Shown piece after piece: positions 8,302 to 14,346 of a DNA stretch of 15,853 nt. A program made the position numbers and the translations under genes. Below the pieces are notes generated by a model. It did not search any database. It was not told the DNA's origin and saw nothing but the letters and a program-made list of their open reading frames with translations. The stretch comes from CAYMAZ01 sp964428185 (GTDB lineage Bacteria; Bacteroidota; Bacteroidia; Bacteroidales; DTU049): positions 1-15,853 of the forward strand of contig CAYRXH010000057.1 in NCBI GenBank assembly GCA_964428185.1, given 5' to 3'. The first letter of the stretch is position 1. Every line of letters begins with the position of its first letter.

Positions 8302-8333
8302 CTTGTTTTGAGATAAAAAAATGTGTAACTTTG
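8302..8333 (+). promoter_or_regulatory. Promoter of the T9SS-exported protein gene
   Basis: CTTG at 8302-8305, a 20-nt spacer and TAACTTTG at 8326-8333 fit the Bacteroidota promoter pattern. Transcription would start near 8340, leaving a leader of about 60 nt to the ATG at 8401. The region 8245-8400 is the divergent promoter region shared with the TMTC-like gene. Confidence 0.6.
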
Positions 8334-8400
8334 CTGATGATAATTCAACTTTTATTTGTAATTGAAATCTAAAGTTTATCAACATAAAGCCCCTTTCGTT

Positions 8401-9693
8401 ATGAAAAAAATTTTCAATATTTTTTTACTTTTCTGTTCAACAATTGTATGTGCGCAGAACAATGCACTGATACTTCAGGATGCCGTGCATGTGAATGTTG
8501 ATGCTGGTGCAATTCTTATAGTGGCACAAACCTCTCCTTCAGGTATTGCTACGCAGGGTACAGGAACAGGAGTGATAAACTCTGAGGGTGAGACCAACAG
8601 GGTTGCATGGATAATTAACAGCGGAACAGGGAATTACATAATTCCTTTCGGGATCAATTCTACTGACAGGTTTCCGATGACGTATGCCGTCACAGGAGCT
8701 GGGTCTGCAAGTGGTGCCTTAACAGCTTCCACATTTCCAACCAATATCAACAACATTCCCTATCCCAGTGCTTATGCCCCTGCAGTCACAAACACAGGTG
8801 CTCAATGGATTGCCGGTGCATTTGAAGACAGAAGCCTCTATTGTAATGACCGTTTTTGGGTATTACGTGATCTTGGAATGGTATGGGCAACAAAACCAAC
8901 TTCTTCTCTGACATTCACTTACAGAGATCCGGAGAATGCTCCCGGAAACACAATTACTGAAGCCAATCTGCAGGCCCAATACTGGGAAGTCAATCAATGG
9001 CAACCGGGATGGTTTACATCATTGCCTCTGCTCGGAGTCGCAAACACTGTGTCAAATACTGTTTCAGGTGTCAATGCAGGAACACTTGGCAATCTCTACA
9101 CATGGATTCTTGTTGACAATACAAACCCTCTTCCCATTGAATTGTTATATTTTGCTGTCATCTGTCAGGAACAGGGAGTCACCATTGAATGGGCATCTGC
9201 ATCTGAAAGCAACAACGATTATTATACCATCCAGAAAACTACCGACGGAGGAAACTGGCAGACACTTGCATATATTACAGGATCAGGGAACAGCAACCAG
9301 CCACTGTATTATTCATACATAGACTATGAAGGGAAAAATCAGAATGCTATTTACCGTCTCATTCAGACAGATTTTGACGGAAGTCAGACACTGCTAGGTG
9401 TGAAAGATGCCAACTGCAATCCCTACTCCAACGGCACTGTTTCTGGTCTTGACATGAATCTTTACGCCGATGATGAAAATAATATTTATGTGACTTATTA
9501 CTCACCTTTTGCTGAAATGAGCGTTCTTAATATGTATGATATGAACGGTAAAATTATCGGCAGTTGGACACTCAATTCTATTGAAGGAACAAATCATTTC
9601 CAGATCCCTGTTCAACCCATCAGTCAAGCCATTTACATGATCTCACTTCAGCAGAATCATACCACAACAATCAAAAAAATACTGCTTAAGTAA
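8401..9693 (+). CDS. Secreted protein with type IX secretion C-terminal sorting domain
   Basis: A 430-residue exported protein. The N-terminus MKKIFNIFLLFCSTIVCAQ is a clear Sec signal peptide, probably cleaved after Ala18, which fixes the start at ATG 8401 rather than a TTG at 8362. Residues about 20-240 form a Gly/Thr/Ser-rich beta-type region with no catalytic motif I recognise; the NSEGETNRVAWIINSGTGNY segment resembles text found in other uncharacterised T9SS cargo. Residues about 243-340 (PLPIELLYF, EWASASESNNDYYTIQKT, YRLIQTDFDG) match the beta-sandwich module that often precedes the sorting tail. The last 75 residues (NMYDMNGKIIGSW up to TTTIKKILLK) are a type A Por sorting domain, so the product is likely exported across the outer membrane and attached or released. 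It is monocistronic between its own promoter and a terminator. Function unknown. Confidence 0.88.
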   Translation: MKKIFNIFLLFCSTIVCAQNNALILQDAVHVNVDAGAILIVAQTSPSGIATQGTGTGVINSEGETNRVAWIINSGTGNYIIPFGINSTDRFPMTYAVTGAGSASGALTASTFPTNINNIPYPSAYAPAVTNTGAQWIAGAFEDRSLYCNDRFWVLRDLGMVWATKPTSSLTFTYRDPENAPGNTITEANLQAQYWEVNQWQPGWFTSLPLLGVANTVSNTVSGVNAGTLGNLYTWILVDNTNPLPIELLYFAVICQEQGVTIEWASASESNNDYYTIQKTTDGGNWQTLAYITGSGNSNQPLYYSYIDYEGKNQNAIYRLIQTDFDGSQTLLGVKDANCNPYSNGTVSGLDMNLYADDENNIYVTYYSPFAEMSVLNMYDMNGKIIGSWTLNSIEGTNHFQIPVQPISQAIYMISLQQNHTTTIKKILLK

Positions 9694-9708
9694 TACACAA
9701 TATTTTGT

Positions 9709-9741
9709 AAAAAAATACTTCTCAGAGAAGTATTTTTTTTT
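9709..9741 (+). terminator. Strong Rho-independent terminator after the T9SS protein gene
   Basis: A perfect inverted repeat with arms TACTTCTC (9716-9723) and GAGAAGTA (9725-9732), extended by a flanking A-run and T-run to about 15 bp, ends in a run of eight or more T. The A-run before it would let it act on the opposite strand as well, although no opposing gene is near. Confidence 0.85.
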
Positions 9742-9832
9742 CTTCATCATCAAGAAGTACCCATTTTGCTGATTATTCCGGTTTTTCTTCAAGAAAGAGA
9801 TACAAAAGTGCAGTTTGTATTATAAAAAGTTG

Positions 9833-9840
9833 TAAATTTG
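9833..9840 (+). promoter_or_regulatory. Probable -7 box of rpsU
   Basis: TAAATTTG matches TAnnTTTG and lies 38 nt before the rpsU ATG. A TTTG at 9814-9817 could be the -33 element, but the 15-nt spacer is shorter than the usual 19-21. The predicted leader of about 30 nt is longer than at most genes here and contains the Shine-Dalgarno sequence. Confidence 0.5.
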
Positions 9841-9860
9841 CACCTCAATTTTAACCAAAC

Positions 9861-9867
9861 AAAGGAG
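9861..9867 (+). promoter_or_regulatory. Shine-Dalgarno sequence of rpsU
   Basis: AAAGGAG pairs with seven bases of the 16S rRNA 3' end and sits 11 nt before the ATG at 9879. Most genes in this window have no such site. In Bacteroidota the anti-SD is held by bS18, bS6 and bS21, so an SD on the bS21 gene itself fits autoregulation: ribosomes lacking bS21 would have a free anti-SD and would translate rpsU preferentially. This behaviour is reported for Flavobacterium; its operation here is inferred. Confidence 0.75.
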
Positions 9868-9878
9868 TTATTGCATTT

Positions 9879-10076
9879 ATGATTATCGTACAACTGAAAG
9901 AAGGCGACAGCATCGACAAAGCCCTTAAAAAGCTGAAAAGAAAGTTTGAAAAAACCGGTATTGCACGTGAAGTAAGAGATCGGCAGAAATTCACAAAACC
10001 TTCTGTGATCAAAAGGGAACAAAAACTGAAAGCCATTTATGTTCAGCAGATGAAACAGGAAAAACTGAATCAGTAG
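9879..10076 (+). CDS. rpsU: 30S ribosomal protein bS21
   Basis: A 65-residue basic protein of the small ribosomal subunit. The start MIIVQLKEGDSIDKALKKLK and the following KRKFEKTGIAREVRDRQ are characteristic of bS21, and the length is normal for Bacteroidota. Tyr54 (in KAIYVQQ) is present. In Flavobacterium the residue at this position helps hold the anti-Shine-Dalgarno strand of 16S rRNA away from mRNA, explaining why the phylum rarely uses SD-based initiation. The gene is preceded by its own SD sequence and is followed 60 nt later by xerD, a neighbour typical of this phylum. No terminator is visible between them, so some read-through into xerD is possible besides the xerD promoter. Confidence 0.95.
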   Translation: MIIVQLKEGDSIDKALKKLKRKFEKTGIAREVRDRQKFTKPSVIKREQKLKAIYVQQMKQEKLNQ

Positions 10077-10104
10077 TTTTCTTTTTTATCTACGATATTT
10101 TTAC

Positions 10105-10112
10105 TACCTTTG
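10105..10112 (+). promoter_or_regulatory. Probable -7 box of xerD-hpf
   Basis: TACCTTTG fits TAnnTTTG exactly and lies 24 nt before the ATG at 10137. A -33 TTTG is not obvious; only T-rich sequence lies upstream. The box overlaps the left end of a palindrome described separately. Because this box contains the TTG at 10110, that codon is not a credible translation start. Confidence 0.5.
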
Positions 10113-10126
10113 ACAAACTTTGTCAA
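10110..10126 (+). promoter_or_regulatory. Perfect palindrome over the xerD transcription start
   Basis: TTGACAAA-C-TTTGTCAA has 8-bp arms around a single base. It overlaps the end of the -7 box and the expected transcription start, and stops 10 nt before the xerD ATG. Its placement suits a repressor operator. It could instead be a fortuitous duplication of the CTTTG motif. No protein can be assigned to it. Confidence 0.45.
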
Positions 10127-10136
10127 GGTTTTTTTT

Positions 10137-11045
10137 ATGTCGTCAAATCAGGACTTTTACAATTATCTGCTTCATCAGAAAAAATATTCCCTCAATACAG
10201 CAGAAGCATACCGCCGTGACCTAACCGAATTTGAAACATACCTGTCAATGAAGTACTCTGACATCACACCCGAAGGTGCCACCGAAACAATTATACGCTC
10301 ATGGTTTGCACAATTGATGGAATCCGGCTTGAAACCCAGCAGCATCAAACGCAAAAAGGCCTCACTGACAACATATTACAGATTTCTATTCAAAACCGGG
10401 ATTATCAGGAAAATTCCCAGCCGGAATATCAGAACCCCCAAACCTGAAAAGAGGCTACCTGTCTTTGTCCCTGAGAGCAAAATGATGGAATTGTTTGAAA
10501 CTGACTTTTTTGAAATCACTGATTATGAAGATCTGAGAAACAGGACAATTCTTGAAACATTCTATGCGACCGGAATAAGGGTAAGTGAACTGGTTGAACT
10601 GAAAAACACTTCTTTTGACCTTACAGGGATGAAAGTGAAAGTGCTCGGAAAACGCAACAAGGAAAGAATCATCCCCCTGCACCCCTTGTTTATAAAAATG
10701 CTGGAACAATACAATAAGATAAAACTCAAAACGTTTGAAGGAACAAAAACAGATGAAGCATGGTTTTTAACAAAAAAAGGAAAAAAAATCTACCGAAAAC
10801 TTGCATATCGTGTAATTTTTTCGTATCTTAGCAGTGTCACTTCGATGATGAAAAAAAGCCCTCACGTTATGCGACATACGTTTGCAACACACCTGCTGAA
10901 TGAAGGTGCTGAAATTAATGCAATCAAAAGTTTTCTTGGGCATACAAGCCTTGCAGCAACACAACTTTACACACACAATACCATTGAAAAATTAAAAACC
11001 GTTTATAAAAACACACATCCACAATCTCAAAAAAGGAGGAAATAA
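10137..11045 (+). CDS. xerD: Tyrosine recombinase of the XerC/XerD family
   Basis: A 302-residue tyrosine site-specific recombinase of the size and layout of the Xer proteins that resolve chromosome dimers at dif. Residues 1-95 are the SAM-like core-binding domain and 110-290 the catalytic domain. The catalytic residues are visible: Arg148 (ATGIRVSEL), Lys172 (GKRNKERIIPL), His243 and Arg246 (SPHVMRHTFATHLL), His269 (FLGHTS) and the nucleophile Tyr278 (QLYTH). The position between rpsU and hpf is the usual chromosomal one in Bacteroidota, so this is a housekeeping recombinase, not an integrase; I see no attachment site. The start is ATG 10137, because the alternative TTG at 10110 lies in the promoter. 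The last codons (KRRK) also form the Shine-Dalgarno sequence of hpf. Whether it is functionally XerC or XerD is not decidable from the sequence. Confidence 0.93.
   Translation: MSSNQDFYNYLLHQKKYSLNTAEAYRRDLTEFETYLSMKYSDITPEGATETIIRSWFAQLMESGLKPSSIKRKKASLTTYYRFLFKTGIIRKIPSRNIRTPKPEKRLPVFVPESKMMELFETDFFEITDYEDLRNRTILETFYATGIRVSELVELKNTSFDLTGMKVKVLGKRNKERIIPLHPLFIKMLEQYNKIKLKTFEGTKTDEAWFLTKKGKKIYRKLAYRVIFSYLSSVTSMMKKSPHVMRHTFATHLLNEGAEINAIKSFLGHTSLAATQLYTHNTIEKLKTVYKNTHPQSQKRRK
11032..11039 (+). promoter_or_regulatory. Perfect Shine-Dalgarno sequence of hpf
   Basis: AAAGGAGG is fully complementary to the eight-base CCTCCTTT of the 16S rRNA 3' end. It lies inside the last codons of xerD, 8 nt before the hpf ATG, which is near-ideal spacing. 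Such a site is exceptional in this window, where only rpsU has a comparable one. It may act with translational coupling from xerD, whose stop is 2 nt before the hpf ATG. Confidence 0.8.
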
Positions 11046-11047
11046 CT

Positions 11048-11344
11048 ATGAGAGTTAAGATTAATTCAATTCATTTCAAAGCCGACAGAAAACTGGAAGA
11101 TTTTATTAAGGAAAAGATAGTGAAACTGGCTGCCACATACGACAATGTGGTGGGAAGTGATGTGACACTTAAAGTGTCTAATGCTCCTGATGCTGTGAAT
11201 AAAATAGCCGAAATCAGACTCGCTATTCCAGGAAATGATCTGTATGCAAAAAAACAATGTAAAACATTTGAAGAAGCAACAGATTCAGCGGTTGATGCTT
11301 TAAAAAAACAATTGAGCAAATACAAGGATAAACGAAAAAAATAA
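11048..11344 (+). CDS. hpf: Ribosome hibernation promoting factor, short HPF/RaiA type
   Basis: A 98-residue protein of the HPF/YfiA fold, which binds the decoding region of the 30S subunit and keeps idle ribosomes inactive in stationary phase or starvation. The pattern MRVKINSIHFKADRKLEDFIKEK, a central strand region with VTLKVSN, EIRLAIPGNDLYAKKQCKTFEEATDSAVDALKKQLSKYK and a basic tail is characteristic; the C-terminal dimerisation domain of long HPF is absent. It follows xerD by 2 nt and is closed by a terminator, so it is the last gene of the unit. A strong SD precedes it, unlike most genes here, pointing to control by ribosomes with an exposed anti-SD. Confidence 0.92.
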   Translation: MRVKINSIHFKADRKLEDFIKEKIVKLAATYDNVVGSDVTLKVSNAPDAVNKIAEIRLAIPGNDLYAKKQCKTFEEATDSAVDALKKQLSKYKDKRKK

Positions 11345-11360
11345 CTCCTTCAGTTATTCA

Positions 11361-11392
11361 AAAAAAACCACCTTTCCGGTGGTTTTTTTTTT
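11361..11392 (+). terminator. Rho-independent terminator after hpf
   Basis: ACCACC (11367-11372), loop TTTCC, GGTGGT (11378-11383), with an A-run before and about ten T after. The stem can extend by A-T pairs to 12 bp. It begins 16 nt after the hpf stop. Confidence 0.88.
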
Positions 11393-11511
11393 AGAAATCA
11401 TTATTGTCTGATAAAAACTAAATAATTTCTTGGGAAAACAAATAAATTGTTAAAAATCAAGCAAAGTAAATGTTTAAAAGCATACCACAGTCAAAAAAAA
11501 TCTCACAAAAC

Positions 11512-11549
11512 ATACGGTTTTATTGATTTTCAAAACCGGTATTTTTTTT
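11512..11549 (+). terminator. Second terminator-like hairpin downstream of hpf
   Basis: ATACGGTTTT (11512-11521) pairs with AAAACCGGTAT (11532-11542) with one bulged base and a 10-nt loop, followed by eight T. It is about 120 nt beyond the hpf terminator with no gene between. It could be a backup terminator or the 3' end of a small transcript. Confidence 0.5.
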
Positions 11550-11710
11550 GTCGGACAATAGTGTAATAATTTACTTTTCTAATTCTGTATTGATTGCCAA
11601 AAAAGATATAGAAAATTAACAGAAATTTTTTGTAAAACAGTTAATATTATTTCAACCGAAATTCAAAGACAAAAACTGAAAAAAAAGCCATCAATAGATA
11701 CAGAAATTTT

Positions 11711-11723
11711 CACAATAATTGTG
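11711..11723 (+). promoter_or_regulatory. Palindrome CACAAT-A-ATTGTG in the glmM upstream region
   Basis: A perfect 6+1+6 inverted repeat lying just upstream of the -7-like box TACCTTTG at 11727-11734, a position where a bound protein would block RNA polymerase. The composition is AT-rich, so chance occurrence is possible. Confidence 0.3.
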
Positions 11724-11726
11724 CAC

Positions 11727-11734
11727 TACCTTTG
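11727..11734 (+). promoter_or_regulatory. Possible distal -7 box for glmM
   Basis: TACCTTTG, identical to the xerD box, 97 nt before the glmM ATG. No -33 TTTG stands at the standard distance. It may be a second, regulated start. Confidence 0.3.
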
Positions 11735-11804
11735 TAATCTGCAATTTTTCCATTTCAACAATTCCATCACAAAATCCAAATTTCACACTCATTCCTTTTT
11801 TTCT

Positions 11805-11812
11805 TAAGTTTG
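11805..11812 (+). promoter_or_regulatory. Probable proximal -7 box of glmM
   Basis: TAAGTTTG matches TAnnTTTG and lies 19 nt before the ATG at 11832, the same short-leader arrangement as hisS and the gamma-CA gene. The -33 region is only a weak TTTC around 11781. Confidence 0.5.
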
Positions 11813-11831
11813 CATTATCAAATTCAAGATT

Positions 11832-13217
11832 ATGACACTTATTTCATCCATATCGGGGATCAGGGGAACGATTGGCGGCAGGCCGGGAGAGAATCTCACA
11901 CCTGATGATATTCTCATGTTTGCTAAAGCATACGCGCAGTTTGTGATCAACGCTTCAAAAACCAACAATCCATCGGTGATAATCGGACGTGATGCCCGTG
12001 TGAGCGGACTCATGGTGCAGGACATCATTACAGGGACGCTGAGAGCCATGGGCATCAACTGTATCTGTCTTGGACTGACGACCACTCCCACCACCGAACT
12101 GGCTGTTGTTCATTACAAGACACAGGGGGGCATCATCATCACTGCCAGTCATAATCCCGCCAACTGGAACGCGCTGAAACTGCTGAACAGCAAAGGCGAG
12201 TTTCTCAGTGCAGAAGAAGGCAGATCCCTTGAACAACTGATGGCTGATAAAAGCATACAATATGTTGAATTTAAAGACCTTGGAACGGTGACTTATGCCG
12301 AAAATTTTGTGGAAGATCACATCCGTCAGATCATTAATCTGCCGCTGGTGGATGTTGAAGCTGTTAAAGCTGCCAATCTAACGGTTGTTGCTGATGTGAT
12401 CAATTCGGCAGGTGCTGTTTCCGTAAAACCTCTGCTCAGAGCTCTGGGAGTGAATGAGATCTATATGATCAATGATGAGGCCGATGGAATTTTCGCACAC
12501 AATCCCGAGCCACTGCCCGAACATCTGAAAGAACTTTCTGAAACTGTGGTTCAGTATAAAGCTCACCTTGGCATTTCTGTCGATCCTGATGTTGACAGGC
12601 TGGCACTGGTGATGGAAAACGGTGAAATGTTCGGCGAAGAATACACCCTGGTGGCTGTGGCAGATTATGTACTCAGCAAAACCCCCGGTAATACGGTTTC
12701 CAATCTCTCCTCTACGCGTGCCCTTGCCGAAATCACAAAAAAATACAGCCGGTCATATTCAGCCTCTGCTGTGGGCGAGGTGAATGTGATTCAGAAAATG
12801 AAGGAAACAAACGCGGTGATCGGCGGCGAAGGTAACGGAGGAGTGATCTACCCTCCCCTGCACTATGGAAGAGATGCCCTTGCGGGAATTGCTTTGTTTC
12901 TGACCCATCTGGCAAAAAGCGGACTGAGCATGACCGCCCTCAGAAAAACATACCCTGCTTATTTCATTGCCAAGCATAAAATCAACACCGAACAACTTTC
13001 AGACGACTTTCAATCACTCATTACGAAAATCAAAGCCGTTTTTCCACAATGCAGTTTTGATGACACTGACGGTTTTAAGATCACATTTCCTGAAGGAAAC
13101 TGGGTACATCTGAGAACTTCAAACACCGAACCCATCATCCGCATTTATGCTGAAGACATCAATGAAAGAAGTGCAACAAAACTGGCGAAAGAGGTCATTC
13201 AAGCCATCAGTCAATGA
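11832..13217 (+). CDS. glmM: Phosphoglucosamine mutase / phosphohexomutase
   Basis: A 461-residue alpha-D-phosphohexomutase. The likely reaction is glucosamine-6-phosphate to glucosamine-1-phosphate, feeding UDP-GlcNAc for peptidoglycan and lipid A in the cytoplasm. All four loops are present: the phosphoserine loop TASHNPANWNALK with Ser106, the metal loop DPDVDR with Asp251, Asp253 and Asp255, the sugar-binding loop GGEGNGG (331-337) and the C-terminal phosphate-binding RTSNTEPIIRIYAE. The DPDVDR form, instead of DGDGDR of Proteobacterial GlmM, is usual for Bacteroidota homologues. Phosphomannomutase activity cannot be excluded from the sequence. Its GC content looks higher than that of its neighbours by eye. 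The cysteine desulfurase gene follows after 12 nt, so the two are probably co-transcribed. Confidence 0.88.
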   Translation: MTLISSISGIRGTIGGRPGENLTPDDILMFAKAYAQFVINASKTNNPSVIIGRDARVSGLMVQDIITGTLRAMGINCICLGLTTTPTTELAVVHYKTQGGIIITASHNPANWNALKLLNSKGEFLSAEEGRSLEQLMADKSIQYVEFKDLGTVTYAENFVEDHIRQIINLPLVDVEAVKAANLTVVADVINSAGAVSVKPLLRALGVNEIYMINDEADGIFAHNPEPLPEHLKELSETVVQYKAHLGISVDPDVDRLALVMENGEMFGEEYTLVAVADYVLSKTPGNTVSNLSSTRALAEITKKYSRSYSASAVGEVNVIQKMKETNAVIGGEGNGGVIYPPLHYGRDALAGIALFLTHLAKSGLSMTALRKTYPAYFIAKHKINTEQLSDDFQSLITKIKAVFPQCSFDDTDGFKITFPEGNWVHLRTSNTEPIIRIYAEDINERSATKLAKEVIQAISQ

Positions 13218-13229
13218 AAATCCCCTGTT

Positions 13230-14339
13230 ATGATATATCTTGACAATGCAGCCACCACAATTGCCGATCCAGAAGTAGTGGACATCATGGCAAGGGTCAT
13301 GAATAATTTCTTTGGCAATCCCTCCTCTGTTCACAATCTCGGTTTGGAAGCAAAAACCATGGTTGAAGAATCGAGAAAAACCATTGCAGGCATTCTGAAC
13401 TGCAGTTCAGAAGAGATATTTTTTACATCCGGAGGCACTGAAGCAATCAATCTCATATTTTACAATGTTTCCCGCAATGCCGGAATCAGGCATGTGATCA
13501 CATCACCTCTTGAGCATCCGGCAGTACTTCATTCGCTGGATCATTACGGTCTATCCGAAAAAACTGAATTTCTGAATATCCTCCCTGATGCCACTCCCGA
13601 TCTGGATGAGCTGGAAGCCATGCTGAAAAAAATGCCGGGTTCATTTGTTTCACTGATGCATGTGAACAATGAATGTGGAGCCATTCTGAATGTAAAAAGG
13701 GTCGGAGAACTCTGCAAACAATACGGAGCACTTTTTTTCTGCGACACAGTTCAGTCCATCGGCAAAACAAGTATAGATTTTCAGGATTTTTTTATTGATT
13801 TTGCGGCCTGCTCGGGACATAAATTTCACGGACCACGGGGCATCGGTTTTTTGTATAAGAGGAAAAAACATCATTTTGAACCACATACAGTCGGCGGCGG
13901 ACAGGAATCCGGTCTCAGATCGGGGACAGAAAACACTCCTGGCATAGCAGGCTTGTGCAGAGCACTGGAACTGGCACATGAAAAAATGCAGGATACCACT
14001 GACAGAATTCAGCAGATTAAGCACTTTCTTATTCAAAATCTTATCACTCATATACCTGAAATACGCTTTGTAGGAGATCCGAAAAAAACTATACCGCATA
14101 TACTCAGCATTGCTGTTCCTGAAAGTGAATACAATCTCAGCCTTCAGCAACAGTTGAATGTTGCTGATTTTGCCGTTTCATCGGGCAGTGCCTGTCACGC
14201 AGGTTTAAAAGCATCAACTCTCTTGTATTCACTTGGGTTATCGGGTTTTTTTCCGCTCAGAATTTCTTTCGGAAGATTTACCACAACAAAAGAAGCAGAA
14301 GTTTTTTCAGAAGTTTTTAGATCACTTTACCATCAGTAA
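13230..14339 (+). CDS. Cysteine desulfurase, NifS/IscS family
   Basis: A 369-residue PLP-dependent class V aminotransferase-fold enzyme that takes sulfur from cysteine for Fe-S clusters, thiolated tRNA or other sulfur products. The N-terminal IYLDNAATT is the family signature. Also visible are the cofactor-stacking EHPAV (His96), Asp172 and Gln175 near the PLP ring, the Schiff-base Lys198 in SGHKFHGPRG, and the persulfide-carrying Cys322 in SSGSACHAG. The C-terminus is shorter than E. coli IscS, which has about 404 residues and an extended tail. No IscU, SufU or tRNA-thiolation partner is adjacent, so its destination is unclear. It follows glmM by 12 nt and ends 7 nt from a convergent gene, with no terminator visible. 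Confidence 0.9.
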   Translation: MIYLDNAATTIADPEVVDIMARVMNNFFGNPSSVHNLGLEAKTMVEESRKTIAGILNCSSEEIFFTSGGTEAINLIFYNVSRNAGIRHVITSPLEHPAVLHSLDHYGLSEKTEFLNILPDATPDLDELEAMLKKMPGSFVSLMHVNNECGAILNVKRVGELCKQYGALFFCDTVQSIGKTSIDFQDFFIDFAACSGHKFHGPRGIGFLYKRKKHHFEPHTVGGGQESGLRSGTENTPGIAGLCRALELAHEKMQDTTDRIQQIKHFLIQNLITHIPEIRFVGDPKKTIPHILSIAVPESEYNLSLQQQLNVADFAVSSGSACHAGLKASTLLYSLGLSGFFPLRISFGRFTTTKEAEVFSEVFRSLYHQ

Positions 14340-14346
14340 TTTAGAC

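Larger units (their letters stand above)
11393..11831. other. AT-rich intergenic region between hpf and glmM
   Basis: About 440 nt without a convincing reading frame, tRNA or repeat array. It contains a second terminator-like hairpin (11512-11549), a 13-nt palindrome (11711-11723) and two -7-like boxes before glmM. In many Bacteroidota the rpsU-xerD-hpf group is followed by tRNA genes and tuf; none is visible here. Confidence 0.6.

Noticed and set aside
8362..8400. N-terminal extension of the T9SS protein from a TTG
   Set aside because: It would put 13 polar residues before a clear signal peptide that begins at the ATG at 8401.
10110..10136. N-terminal extension of XerD from a TTG codon
   Set aside because: The TTG lies within the -7 box TACCTTTG, so it would not be in the transcript. 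The ATG at 10137 gives a normal Xer N-terminus.
10137..11045. Tyrosine recombinase as the integrase of a mobile element
   Set aside because: It sits in the housekeeping rpsU-xerD-hpf order, has Xer length, and no attachment repeats, excisionase or cargo genes flank it.
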